A DNA stretch of 6,912 nucleotides, taken from Methanosarcinales archaeon. GTDB taxonomy: Archaea; Halobacteriota; Methanosarcinia; Methanosarcinales; Methanogasteraceae. How positions within the stretch are numbered: the first letter of the stretch is position 1; each line of letters starts with the position of its first letter. Below, piece by piece: positions 1 through 5,326 of the stretch. The notes beneath the pieces were generated by a model. That model was given only the letters and a program-made list of their open reading frames with translations. It had not been told where the DNA came from and did no database searches. Made by a program: the position numbers and the translations under genes. The stretch covers positions 1 through 6,912 of the forward strand of contig JAUWCK010000056.1 of the NCBI GenBank assembly GCA_030609345.1, given 5' to 3'.

Positions 1-1
1 A

Positions 2-109
2 TTCAAACAGTACAGCGAGATCGAAGAACTGCAGACGTTCACCAAAACCGTGCAGGGAGTTCGGGATGCCGAGCTATTCCTTCTTGGAGCATACACGCCA
101 CTGAAGTGA
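2..109 (+). CDS. C-terminal end of an unrecognised protein (5' partial)
   Basis: Frame 2 is open from the window edge to a TGA at 107-109 and gives 35 residues ending in LLGAYTPLK. The amino-acid mix (EIEELQTF..., then a hydrophobic AELFLLGAY stretch) looks like the end of a small alpha/beta domain, and the frame is more protein-like than frame 1, which is also open but rich in Arg, Ser and Cys. A helix followed by a beta strand at the C terminus would suit an ACT or RAM type ligand-binding domain, but too little is visible to assign a family. It lies 61 bases upstream of the HTH-CBS regulator on the same strand. Confidence 0.6.
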   Translation, partial: FKQYSEIEELQTFTKTVQGVRDAELFLLGAYTPLK

Positions 110-120
110 GATAATTCTAC

Positions 121-170
121 ATTATTAATCGATAGGTATATGGTGGATAATCGACGATTTTAAATAAGTT
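121..170 (+). promoter_or_regulatory. Probable promoter of the HTH-CBS gene
   Basis: This is an AT-rich gap between the stop at 109 and the ATG at 171. The best-placed TATA-like element is GGTATATGG around 135-142. Transcription starting about 26 bases later would give a nearly leaderless mRNA, which agrees with the absence of a Shine-Dalgarno site just before the ATG. TTTAAATAA at 158-166 is a better TATA match but is too close to the ATG to serve this start. Which box is used cannot be decided by eye. Confidence 0.35.
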
Positions 171-1082
171 ATGGAACTCACGCCCATCCAGACCGAGATA
201 TTGACGACACTGATCAACCTCTACCACCAGAAGGGGCGAGCAGTGAAAGGAGAGGAGATTGCCGCTGTGATCGACCGTAACCCGGGTACGGTGCGGAATC
301 AGATGCAGGCTCTCCGGATGCTCGGGATCGTCGAGGGTGTGCCAGGTCCAAAAGGCGGGTATCATCCAACCGGGCAGACGTATGACATTCTCGATATCAG
401 CAATCCGCCAGCCAAGACGATAACAAACATCTACCGGAATGGAAAACTGGTCGAGGGTGCAACCGTCTGTGAGATCATGTTTACCACTGTGCAGCACCCG
501 GAAACATGCCACGGAAGGGTCAGGGTCATCGGCGACATCCGCAAGTTTGACAACGGTGATATCATCAAGATAGGGCCAACGCCACAGAATAAACTCGTGA
601 TCAGGGGAAAGGTGATCGGCAGGGATGATACAAGAAACATCCTGATCTTTGCGATCTCGGATCTGATCATCCTGCCGAAACGATCTGTTAAGGAATGTAT
701 CCAAAACGGAAACGTCGCAATCGATATGGATACCACGATTAAGGTTGCTGCGAATGTCCTTCTCAAACACCGGATATGTGGCGCTCCTGCGGTTGATGCA
801 ACGAATATTGTCGGTGTTGTGACACTGGAACAGATCACAAAAGCCCTGATATTGGGATTGACCAATCAGAAGGTACGGGATGTCATGTCAAGAGAGCCCA
901 TCACCATCGACGGTGATGCTCCGATCCCAGACGTAGCGAAACTCTTTGATCAGCACCACACAAGAAACATCGTCGTGGTCGTCAACGGAAATCCGTATGG
1001 CATTGTATCAAGGGAGGATCTGGTCCGTGAATCGACCATGGTCGGTGAATTGATTATTGCCCCGTCGTTGATGAGCGCGTGA
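171..1082 (+). CDS. HTH transcriptional regulator with C-terminal CBS pair
   Basis: The protein has 303 residues. Residues 1-60 form a winged-helix domain (MELTPIQTEIL..., then EEIAAVIDRNPGTVRNQMQALRMLGIVEGVPGPKGGY), with the recognition helix around RNPGTVRNQM and a glycine-rich wing. Residues of about 75-165 form a beta-rich middle domain that I cannot name. Residues of about 170-290 carry two CBS repeats; the second is clear (VRDVMSREPITIDGDA...GIVSREDLV) and the first more divergent (VKECIQNGNVAIDMDTT...GVVTLEQITKA). The architecture matches the archaeal family of predicted transcriptional regulators with C-terminal CBS domains (COG2524 type). CBS pairs usually bind adenine nucleotides, so DNA binding is probably tuned by energy state or a nucleotide ligand. 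The target genes are unknown. The ATG at 171 is chosen because MELTPIQ is the usual start of this family and no upstream in-frame start is better placed. It ends 116 bases before the DRG gene, which has its own TATA box. Confidence 0.9.
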   Translation: MELTPIQTEILTTLINLYHQKGRAVKGEEIAAVIDRNPGTVRNQMQALRMLGIVEGVPGPKGGYHPTGQTYDILDISNPPAKTITNIYRNGKLVEGATVCEIMFTTVQHPETCHGRVRVIGDIRKFDNGDIIKIGPTPQNKLVIRGKVIGRDDTRNILIFAISDLIILPKRSVKECIQNGNVAIDMDTTIKVAANVLLKHRICGAPAVDATNIVGVVTLEQITKALILGLTNQKVRDVMSREPITIDGDAPIPDVAKLFDQHHTRNIVVVVNGNPYGIVSREDLVRESTMVGELIIAPSLMSA

Positions 1083-1131
1083 GGTGTGAGGTTGGCGCCT
1101 CCGGTGCTGCCGGGTGATTGTTTCGCGCACT

Positions 1132-1141
1132 AAAATTTTTT
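1132..1141 (+). terminator. T-run terminator after the HTH-CBS gene
   Basis: AAAATTTTTT lies about 50 bases after the stop codon. Archaeal RNA polymerase can terminate at runs of T without a strong hairpin. A short CCGG...CCGG stem (1101-1113) lies just upstream but not directly beside the run. Confidence 0.4.
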
Positions 1142-1155
1142 CTGGTCCGACTCCA

Positions 1156-1170
1156 ATACTATAAAGCATA
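1156..1170 (+). promoter_or_regulatory. TATA box of the DRG GTPase gene
   Basis: ATACTATAAAGCATA is centred about 37 bases before the ATG at 1199. A start about 26 bases downstream of the box gives a leader of roughly 10 bases. No Shine-Dalgarno motif lies at the usual distance, so translation is probably of the leaderless or short-leader kind. The box lies inside the longer open frame that starts at TTG 1118, which argues that the longer frame is not the gene. Confidence 0.45.
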
Positions 1171-1198
1171 TTCACGATCAGGTACAACCACCCACAAA

Positions 1199-2290
1199 AT
1201 GACCATCGAAGACGACATCAAGAGCATAGAAGACGAGATTAGAAAGACGCCATACAACAAGGCGACATCCCACCACATAGGGCGACTGAAAGCGAAGATC
1301 GCAAGACTGCGGGATGAGGTGCAGAAGCGGGCAGCATCGAAGTCGGGCGGCGAGGGATACGCCGTAAAGAAGTCGGGACACGCCACCATCGTGATGGTTG
1401 GCTTTCCATCGGTCGGGAAATCCACCTTGTTAAACGTCCTCACCGGCACCGAAAGCGAGGTGGCTGCGTATGAGTTTACCACGCTTGATGTGATTCCGGG
1501 AACTCTTGAGTACCGTGGAACCCAGATGCAGTTTCTCGATGTCCCGGGGCTCGTTAGGGGTGCTGCGATCGGGCGAGGGCGCGGCAGGGAGGTGATCTCG
1601 GTGATCCGAAATGCTGATATGGTCCTTATAATTGTGGATGTGTTCCAGTTGCAGCAGTATGATGTGCTCGTAAAAGAGTTGTATGATGCAGGGATTCGGA
1701 TTAATACCGCGCCTCCGCGTATCACTATCCATAAGTCGGCTAAAGGTGGGATCAGGGTAAACAGTACCATTGATATCGATCTCGATAAGAAAACCATCCA
1801 ATCGGTGCTATCCGAATACAAAATACACAATGCAAACGTGATCATACGCGCGAATATAACTGTTGATGAACTGATCGATGTGGTTACAGGAAATCGCAGG
1901 TATGTCCGTGGTGTAACCGTCGTAAACAAGATCGATCTGGCTGACGCGCGCACGATAGCAACGTGTAAGGAGCGGTTTCCGGATGCGATCATGATCTCTG
2001 CGGATGGGGGCGTAAATACCAATTCCTTAAAGGAGCGGGTATATACCGAATTCGGGTTCATACGCATCTATATGAAACCACAGGGGCAGCCGGCTGATAT
2101 GGACGAGCCGATGATCATGAAAGGCAGTTCGACTGTGGCTGAGGTCTGCTCTGCCATCCACCGCGATTTTGTGAGAAAGTTTCGGTATGCGCAGGTCTGG
2201 GGGGACTCGGCAAAACATGCAGGGCAGCATGTAGGTCTTTCACACGTGTTAAGCGACGAAGATGTTGTGACCGTTGTTGTGCGGAAGTGA
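1199..2290 (+). CDS. drg: DRG-family GTPase with TGS domain
   Basis: The protein has 363 residues and is an OBG/DRG-type translation-associated GTP-binding protein. The N terminus is a basic helical region (TPYNKATSHHIGRLKAKIARL, about residues 17-37), the DRG signature. GTPase motifs are complete: P-loop GFPSVGKST at 68-76, switch I threonines at 94-95, G3 DVPG at 114-117, G4 NKID at 243-246 and G5 SA at 267-268. Residues of about 165-235 form the family's S5-like insertion within the G domain. A TGS domain fills about 288-363 (IRIYMKPQGQPADM...DEDVVTVVVRK). DRG proteins of eukaryotes work with ribosome-associated partners (Dfrp); the archaeal role is assumed to be ribosome-related. The ATG at 1199 is chosen over a TTG at 1118 because MTIEDDIKSIEDEI is the family start and the extra 27 residues overlap the promoter. 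The next gene is convergent. Confidence 0.96.
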   Translation: MTIEDDIKSIEDEIRKTPYNKATSHHIGRLKAKIARLRDEVQKRAASKSGGEGYAVKKSGHATIVMVGFPSVGKSTLLNVLTGTESEVAAYEFTTLDVIPGTLEYRGTQMQFLDVPGLVRGAAIGRGRGREVISVIRNADMVLIIVDVFQLQQYDVLVKELYDAGIRINTAPPRITIHKSAKGGIRVNSTIDIDLDKKTIQSVLSEYKIHNANVIIRANITVDELIDVVTGNRRYVRGVTVVNKIDLADARTIATCKERFPDAIMISADGGVNTNSLKERVYTEFGFIRIYMKPQGQPADMDEPMIMKGSSTVAEVCSAIHRDFVRKFRYAQVWGDSAKHAGQHVGLSHVLSDEDVVTVVVRK

Positions 2291-2360
2291 AACGCTCACA
2301 ACGAATATGCTCGAGTAACGTGTGGCAAACAGATAACCTTCAATTAATTGTTCTGATCTC

Positions 2361-2379
2361 TGTCTTTCCTTTTGTTTTT
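2361..2379 (+). terminator. T-rich terminator of the DRG gene
   Basis: TGTCTTTCCTTTTGTTTTT lies 70 bases after the DRG stop codon. It is a plausible archaeal poly-T terminator in the 138-base convergent gap (2291-2428) between drg and glnK. The rest of that gap shows no gene. Confidence 0.45.
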
Positions 2380-2408
2380 CCACCACCCCCAACCACTACC
2401 AATACCGA

Positions 2409-2797
<389 letters not shown>

Positions 2798-2802
2798 TCA
2801 CC

Positions 2803-4206
2803 TTATTCGGTTATGTACTCGGGGTATGCCCGTATCCCGTGTTCTGTCACGTCCAGACCTTCAAGCTCCTCTCTCTCAGAGACTCGCAGCCCTATGACCA
2901 CGTCGATCAACTTGAAGACGATCAAGCCTGCCACAAATGCCCAGATGACGGCTGCGAGTGCGCCTACGACCTGGATCACGAACTGATTCACGCCGCCGTA
3001 CAATAAGCCTGGTGCACCCGCTGCGTACACGGCACCTTCGAGGATTCCGTTGCCCATGCCGACTGAGAAGATCCCGACTGCGAGAAGTCCCCATGTGCCG
3101 CAGTAGCCGTGCACTGCGATTGCACCGACCGGGTCATCGACCTTTAAGACTGCCTCATTAAACATCACACCAGCGTAGACGATCGCACCTGCAATGAGTC
3201 CGATCACGATCGCTGCCCAGTTCTCAACCGAGCCGCATGGTGCAGTGATTGCAACGAGTCCCGCGAGAACGCCGTTTGCGGTAAGCGAGGGGTCAGGTTT
3301 TCCGGTCTTCATCCACGTGAGGATCATCGCGGCTACAGCGCCAGCCGCTGCTGCAAGGAACGTGTTTGCAACAGCAAGGTTCATGAAGGCGTCGCTGCCG
3401 TCAAGGGTTGAGCCGCCGTTGAATCCAAGCCACCCAAGCCAGAGCAGCAATACTCCGAGGAAACCAAACGTGATGTTGTGACCCGGGATAACCTGGGGCT
3501 TTCCGTTCTTGAACTTGCCAAGCCGTGGTCCAAGGATGATCACACCAGCAAGCGCTGCATATCCGCCGATCGAGTGAACAACACCGCTTCCTGCAAAGTC
3601 ATGGAAGCTTGCGCCGCACATCTGCACAATCCAGCTTCCGTCTCCGGAAAGAAGCGCAAGATCCGCGCCGGACCAGACCCAGTGTCCGTAGACCGGGTAG
3701 ATGATCGCAACGAGCAGCCCTGTGAATACCAGATACGCCTTGAAGTTGGTCCGCTCTGCCATAGCACCTGAGACGATGGTTGCGCCTGTTGCAGCAAAGA
3801 CCATCTGGAAGAACCATGCGTTCCAGATCGCGTTGTCAGCGCCGCTCAAGCAGAACTGGCTGAACCCGAAGATTCCTCCGACATCATCGCCGTACATGAT
3901 CGCCCAGCCGACAAGCCAGTAGATCAGAACGCCGATGCAGACCGTCATCAGGTTCTTCATCAGGATATTCGCTGTGTTCTTTGCCCGGGTGAACCCGGCT
4001 TCAACGAGCGAGAAACCGGCATGCATCAGAAAAACCAGCCCGCCACAGAGCAAGAGCCAGACAAAGGTCAGGGCTGTTCCGAGGTTGTCTACCGATTCTG
4101 TCACTGATTCGATACTCTCTTCTTGTGCCGCTATCGAAGGCGTTAGCGACAGTAGTGCCAGCATCACGAGGATACTGGTCAGTAAGTATATTCTATTCTT
4201 TTCCAT
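2803..4206 (-). CDS. amt: Ammonium transporter (Amt/AmtB family)
   Basis: The protein has 467 residues. A hydrophobic signal-like segment (1-27, ending SIAA) precedes about 11 membrane helices. Pore-lining residues are present: the twin histidines are H211 (in DFAGSGVVHS) and H366 (in AVHGYCG), the structural aspartate is D203, and FQMVFAATGATIVSGAMAER (133-152) holds the phenylalanine gate region. NDxxW-like and GFNGGS motifs are also typical. The cytosolic tail (about 440-467, GLRVSEREELEGLDVTEHG) is the segment through which GlnK controls the channel. The protein conducts ammonium/ammonia into the cell as a trimer. The ATG at 4206 has a Shine-Dalgarno site, AGGAGAGA (4221-4214), 7 bases upstream. 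The amt-then-glnK order is the reverse of E. coli glnK-amtB. A TATA box and a likely operator lie upstream, consistent with nitrogen control, for instance by an NrpR-type repressor; no textbook NrpR half-site pair was found. Confidence 0.96.
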   Translation of the reverse strand: MEKNRIYLLTSILVMLALLSLTPSIAAQEESIESVTESVDNLGTALTFVWLLLCGGLVFLMHAGFSLVEAGFTRAKNTANILMKNLMTVCIGVLIYWLVGWAIMYGDDVGGIFGFSQFCLSGADNAIWNAWFFQMVFAATGATIVSGAMAERTNFKAYLVFTGLLVAIIYPVYGHWVWSGADLALLSGDGSWIVQMCGASFHDFAGSGVVHSIGGYAALAGVIILGPRLGKFKNGKPQVIPGHNITFGFLGVLLLWLGWLGFNGGSTLDGSDAFMNLAVANTFLAAAAGAVAAMILTWMKTGKPDPSLTANGVLAGLVAITAPCGSVENWAAIVIGLIAGAIVYAGVMFNEAVLKVDDPVGAIAVHGYCGTWGLLAVGIFSVGMGNGILEGAVYAAGAPGLLYGGVNQFVIQVVGALAAVIWAFVAGLIVFKLIDVVIGLRVSEREELEGLDVTEHGIRAYPEYITE

Positions 4207-4227
4207 AGATTCATCTCTCCTGTGTTC

Positions 4228-4253
4228 GCCGCCTTGTATCTTAGGAAGACGGC
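4228..4253 (-). promoter_or_regulatory. Inverted repeat in the amt leader, candidate operator
   Basis: GCCGCCTT (4228-4235) pairs with AAGACGGC (4246-4253), 7 of 8 positions complementary, across 10 bases. It lies just downstream of the TATA box, at or just after the predicted transcription start of amt. A repressor bound here would block initiation, and ammonium uptake genes of methanogens are repressed in this way by NrpR. The arms do not match the published GGAA-N6-TTCC type of site as I remember it, so the regulator is unknown. It could also be a leader hairpin. Confidence 0.4.
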
Positions 4254-4267
4254 ATGTTACTGTTGAT

Positions 4268-4287
4268 GTTATAATATATAAAGTTTA
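4268..4287 (-). promoter_or_regulatory. TATA box of the amt-glnK operon
   Basis: Read on the minus strand the sequence contains TTTATATATT (4282-4273), a near-perfect archaeal TATA box preceded by AAAC. Transcription would start near 4252, giving a leader of about 45 bases with a good ribosome binding site. Confidence 0.7.
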
Positions 4288-4310
4288 CTGTACGAGAACT
4301 TATCTACCCC

Positions 4311-4340
4311 ACTCGACAAAAATCCGACTTTATGTCGAGT
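4311..4340. repeat. Perfect 8-base inverted repeat upstream of amt
   Basis: ACTCGACA (4311-4318) and TGTCGAGT (4333-4340) are exact reverse complements separated by 14 bases. The repeat sits about 25-30 bases upstream of the amt TATA box and at the broken left end of the DUF4143 remnant. It could be an activator site for amt, a small terminator, or chance. Confidence 0.4.
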
Positions 4341-4469
4341 ATGATGGAAATATAGCTCAGAAGATTGCTGGAGATCAAGAATATCTCATACTTCAGGGAT
4401 AAACAGAAGCACGAGGTGGATATTATTCCGGAAATAAACGGCAGAACTGTGCCGATCGAAGTTAAATAC

Positions 4470-4610
4470 CAGAATCACGTACTTACTCAATTTGTGTGGA
4501 TATCCGCATATAAAACCACGAGATTACACACGATTAACACAGAAATCTTGTGGAAATCTGTGTAATCTTGTGGTTCCTACCACAAGTCACCCGAACATGT
4601 ACAGAATCAC
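4470..4610. mobile_element. 132-base hairpin insertion with 9-base direct repeats (MITE-like)
   Basis: The 9-mer CAGAATCAC occurs at 4470-4478 and again at 4602-4610. Deleting one copy plus the intervening DNA (132 bases, 44 codons) restores an uninterrupted DUF4143 reading frame, IEVKYQNH followed by IYDHDLKN. This is the pattern of an insertion with target-site duplication. The insert contains a long imperfect hairpin and no coding capacity, so it would have been moved by enzymes encoded elsewhere. Terminal inverted repeats at the very ends are weak (GTAC at the left, GTA at the right), and no known IS family was recognised. Confidence 0.65.
4515..4574. repeat. Imperfect inverted repeat built of ~10-base units
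   Basis: The left arm 4515-4535 and right arm 4555-4574 are reverse complements except for one mismatch and one single-base bulge, with a 19-base spacer. The right side also contains direct repeats: AATCTTGTGG at 4544-4553 and exactly again at 4564-4573, with a variant AATCTGTGT between them. The structure forms the core of the insertion. Confidence 0.75.
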
Positions 4611-4782
4611 ATCTACGACCACGATTTGAAAAATCTGCTGTATTTTATGGATCTTCATGATCTGGTTTTTGGGGTGGTGATCACAAAGAACCTGTTTGAA
4701 CAGAGGGGGGATATTTTATGCATTCCGGCATGGATGTTTCTGTTGTTTTTTAGCAATCATGCGGCAGATTGACTGATGCATA

Positions 4783-4818
4783 CATCTTCGCGGATGACCT
4801 TTTTTCACCGCGAAGATG
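4783..4818. terminator. Perfect 11-base stem-loop between convergent genes
   Basis: CATCTTCGCGG (4783-4793) and CCGCGAAGATG (4808-4818) are exact reverse complements around a 14-base loop that contains TTTTTT. The hairpin lies 10 bases after the DUF4143 stop and 22 bases after the gcvH stop, so it could end transcripts from both sides. No T-run follows either arm, and the loop placement of the T-run is unlike a classic terminator, so it may instead be a dispersed repeat. Confidence 0.5.
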
Positions 4819-4840
4819 CCAGACCGCCCAGAAACCCGGG

Positions 4841-5257
4841 CTATCTCGATTTAATATCCTCTGCAAACCATGACTCGAGTTCGTCGCCGTGGATGAGCTC
4901 TTCCAGATCCTCCTCCAGGTTGGACGGCTCGACCAGAATTAACCAGCCATCTCCGTACGGGTCTTCTACAAACAGTTGAAGCTCATCCTCGATATCCTCA
5001 TTGACCTCGATGACCGTGCCCGTAACAGGCATGGTAAGCCCGCCGACCCATTTTGCAGACTCCATCGACCCGAACGCCTCGCCTGCCTCAAACTCATCGT
5101 CTTCCATCGGAAGATCGATGAACTCGATTGTTCCGACTGCTGTACCGCCGAATGCATCCATTCCGACCCTGACGTTCCCGTCATCCTCGACCCTCGCCCA
5201 GAGATGGTCTTTTGTGTAATACAGCTCTTCCGGTACTTCATATCCTTCGATTTCCAT
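4841..5257 (-). CDS. gcvH: GcvH-like lipoyl-domain protein
   Basis: The protein has 138 residues, close to glycine cleavage H protein (about 125-130). YYTKDHLWARVEDDGNVRVGMD (13-34) matches the usual TKDHEW start. The lipoylation site is in GSMESAKWVGG (63-73) with K69 as the lysine that would carry lipoate. MPVTGTVIEVNEDIEDELQLFVEDPYGDGWLILVEP (76-111) is the typical second half. It is very acidic, and about 27 residues follow the lipoyl fold. H proteins shuttle the aminomethyl group in glycine cleavage, but related lipoate-binding proteins also serve other routes, such as the Hdr-like sulfur pathway. No P-, T- or L-protein or lipoate ligase gene is in view, so its partner is unknown. The ATG at 5257 has a strong AAGGAGG (5271-5265), 7 bases upstream. 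The symbol is by similarity only. Confidence 0.88.
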   Translation of the reverse strand: MEIEGYEVPEELYYTKDHLWARVEDDGNVRVGMDAFGGTAVGTIEFIDLPMEDDEFEAGEAFGSMESAKWVGGLTMPVTGTVIEVNEDIEDELQLFVEDPYGDGWLILVEPSNLEEDLEELIHGDELESWFAEDIKSR

Positions 5258-5313
5258 TATCCTTCCTCCTTAAATATTTGTCATCGTTGCTTTGATTTAT
5301 GCTTTGCCAGAGA

Positions 5314-5326
5314 AACTTATATGATT
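5314..5326 (-). promoter_or_regulatory. TATA box of gcvH, overlapping the upstream stop codon
   Basis: On the minus strand AATCATATAAGTT includes the TATA-like CATATAAG (5323-5316). The TAA stop of the upstream gene (5319-5317) is part of the same motif. Initiation near 5294 would leave a leader of about 37 bases before the gcvH start, with a strong ribosome binding site. This suggests gcvH can be transcribed separately from the ASCH cluster. Confidence 0.5.

Larger units (their letters stand above)
4356..4772 (+). pseudogene. 3' remnant of a DUF4143-type ATPase gene, interrupted
   Basis: From 4356 the frame reads LRRLLEIKN, then ISYFRDKQKHEVDIIPE (from 4380) and VPIEVKYQNH (to 4478). FRDKQKHEVD...IEVKY is the hallmark of the C-terminal PD-(D/E)XK-like domain (DUF4143) of archaeal and bacterial predicted AAA ATPases. 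The same frame resumes at 4611 with IYDHDLKNLLYFMDLHD, FGVVITKNLFEQ and ILCIPAWMFLLFF, and ends at TGA 4770-4772; this is the usual C-terminal end of the same family. Between the blocks lies a 132-base insertion with an in-frame TAA (4563-4565). Upstream an in-frame TAG (4353-4355) precedes the first block, and the ATPase domain (normally some 300 residues) is missing, so the gene is dead. A few upstream codons in another frame (DGNIAQ) may be frameshifted residue of the gene, but this is weak. Confidence 0.85.

Noticed and set aside
117..865. Minus-strand open frames opposite the HTH-CBS gene
   Set aside because: They show no domain and no start signals, and the plus-strand protein is clearly a real family member.
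1118..1198. A 27-codon N-terminal extension of the DRG GTPase from a TTG start
   Set aside because: The extension overlaps the likely TATA box, has no ribosome binding site, and the family normally begins at the MTIEDD-like ATG at 1199.
1159..2067. Long minus-strand open frame opposite the DRG gene
   Set aside because: Its translation is low-complexity and rich in Ser, Thr, Arg and Ile with no recognisable domain. It is a shadow of the strongly conserved GTPase frame.
4207..4356. A riboswitch or small RNA in the amt leader
   Set aside because: The predicted leader is only about 45 bases and shows one imperfect hairpin, which is too little for a known riboswitch class.
3935..4402. Plus-strand 155-codon frame across the start of amt
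   Set aside because: Most of it is antisense to the well-supported amt coding sequence. Its last part only brushes the DUF4143 remnant in a different frame.
4470..4610. CRISPR-like array from the repeated AATCTTGTGG units
   Set aside because: The units are only about 10 bases and nearly contiguous, there are no spacers of constant length, and no cas genes are in view.
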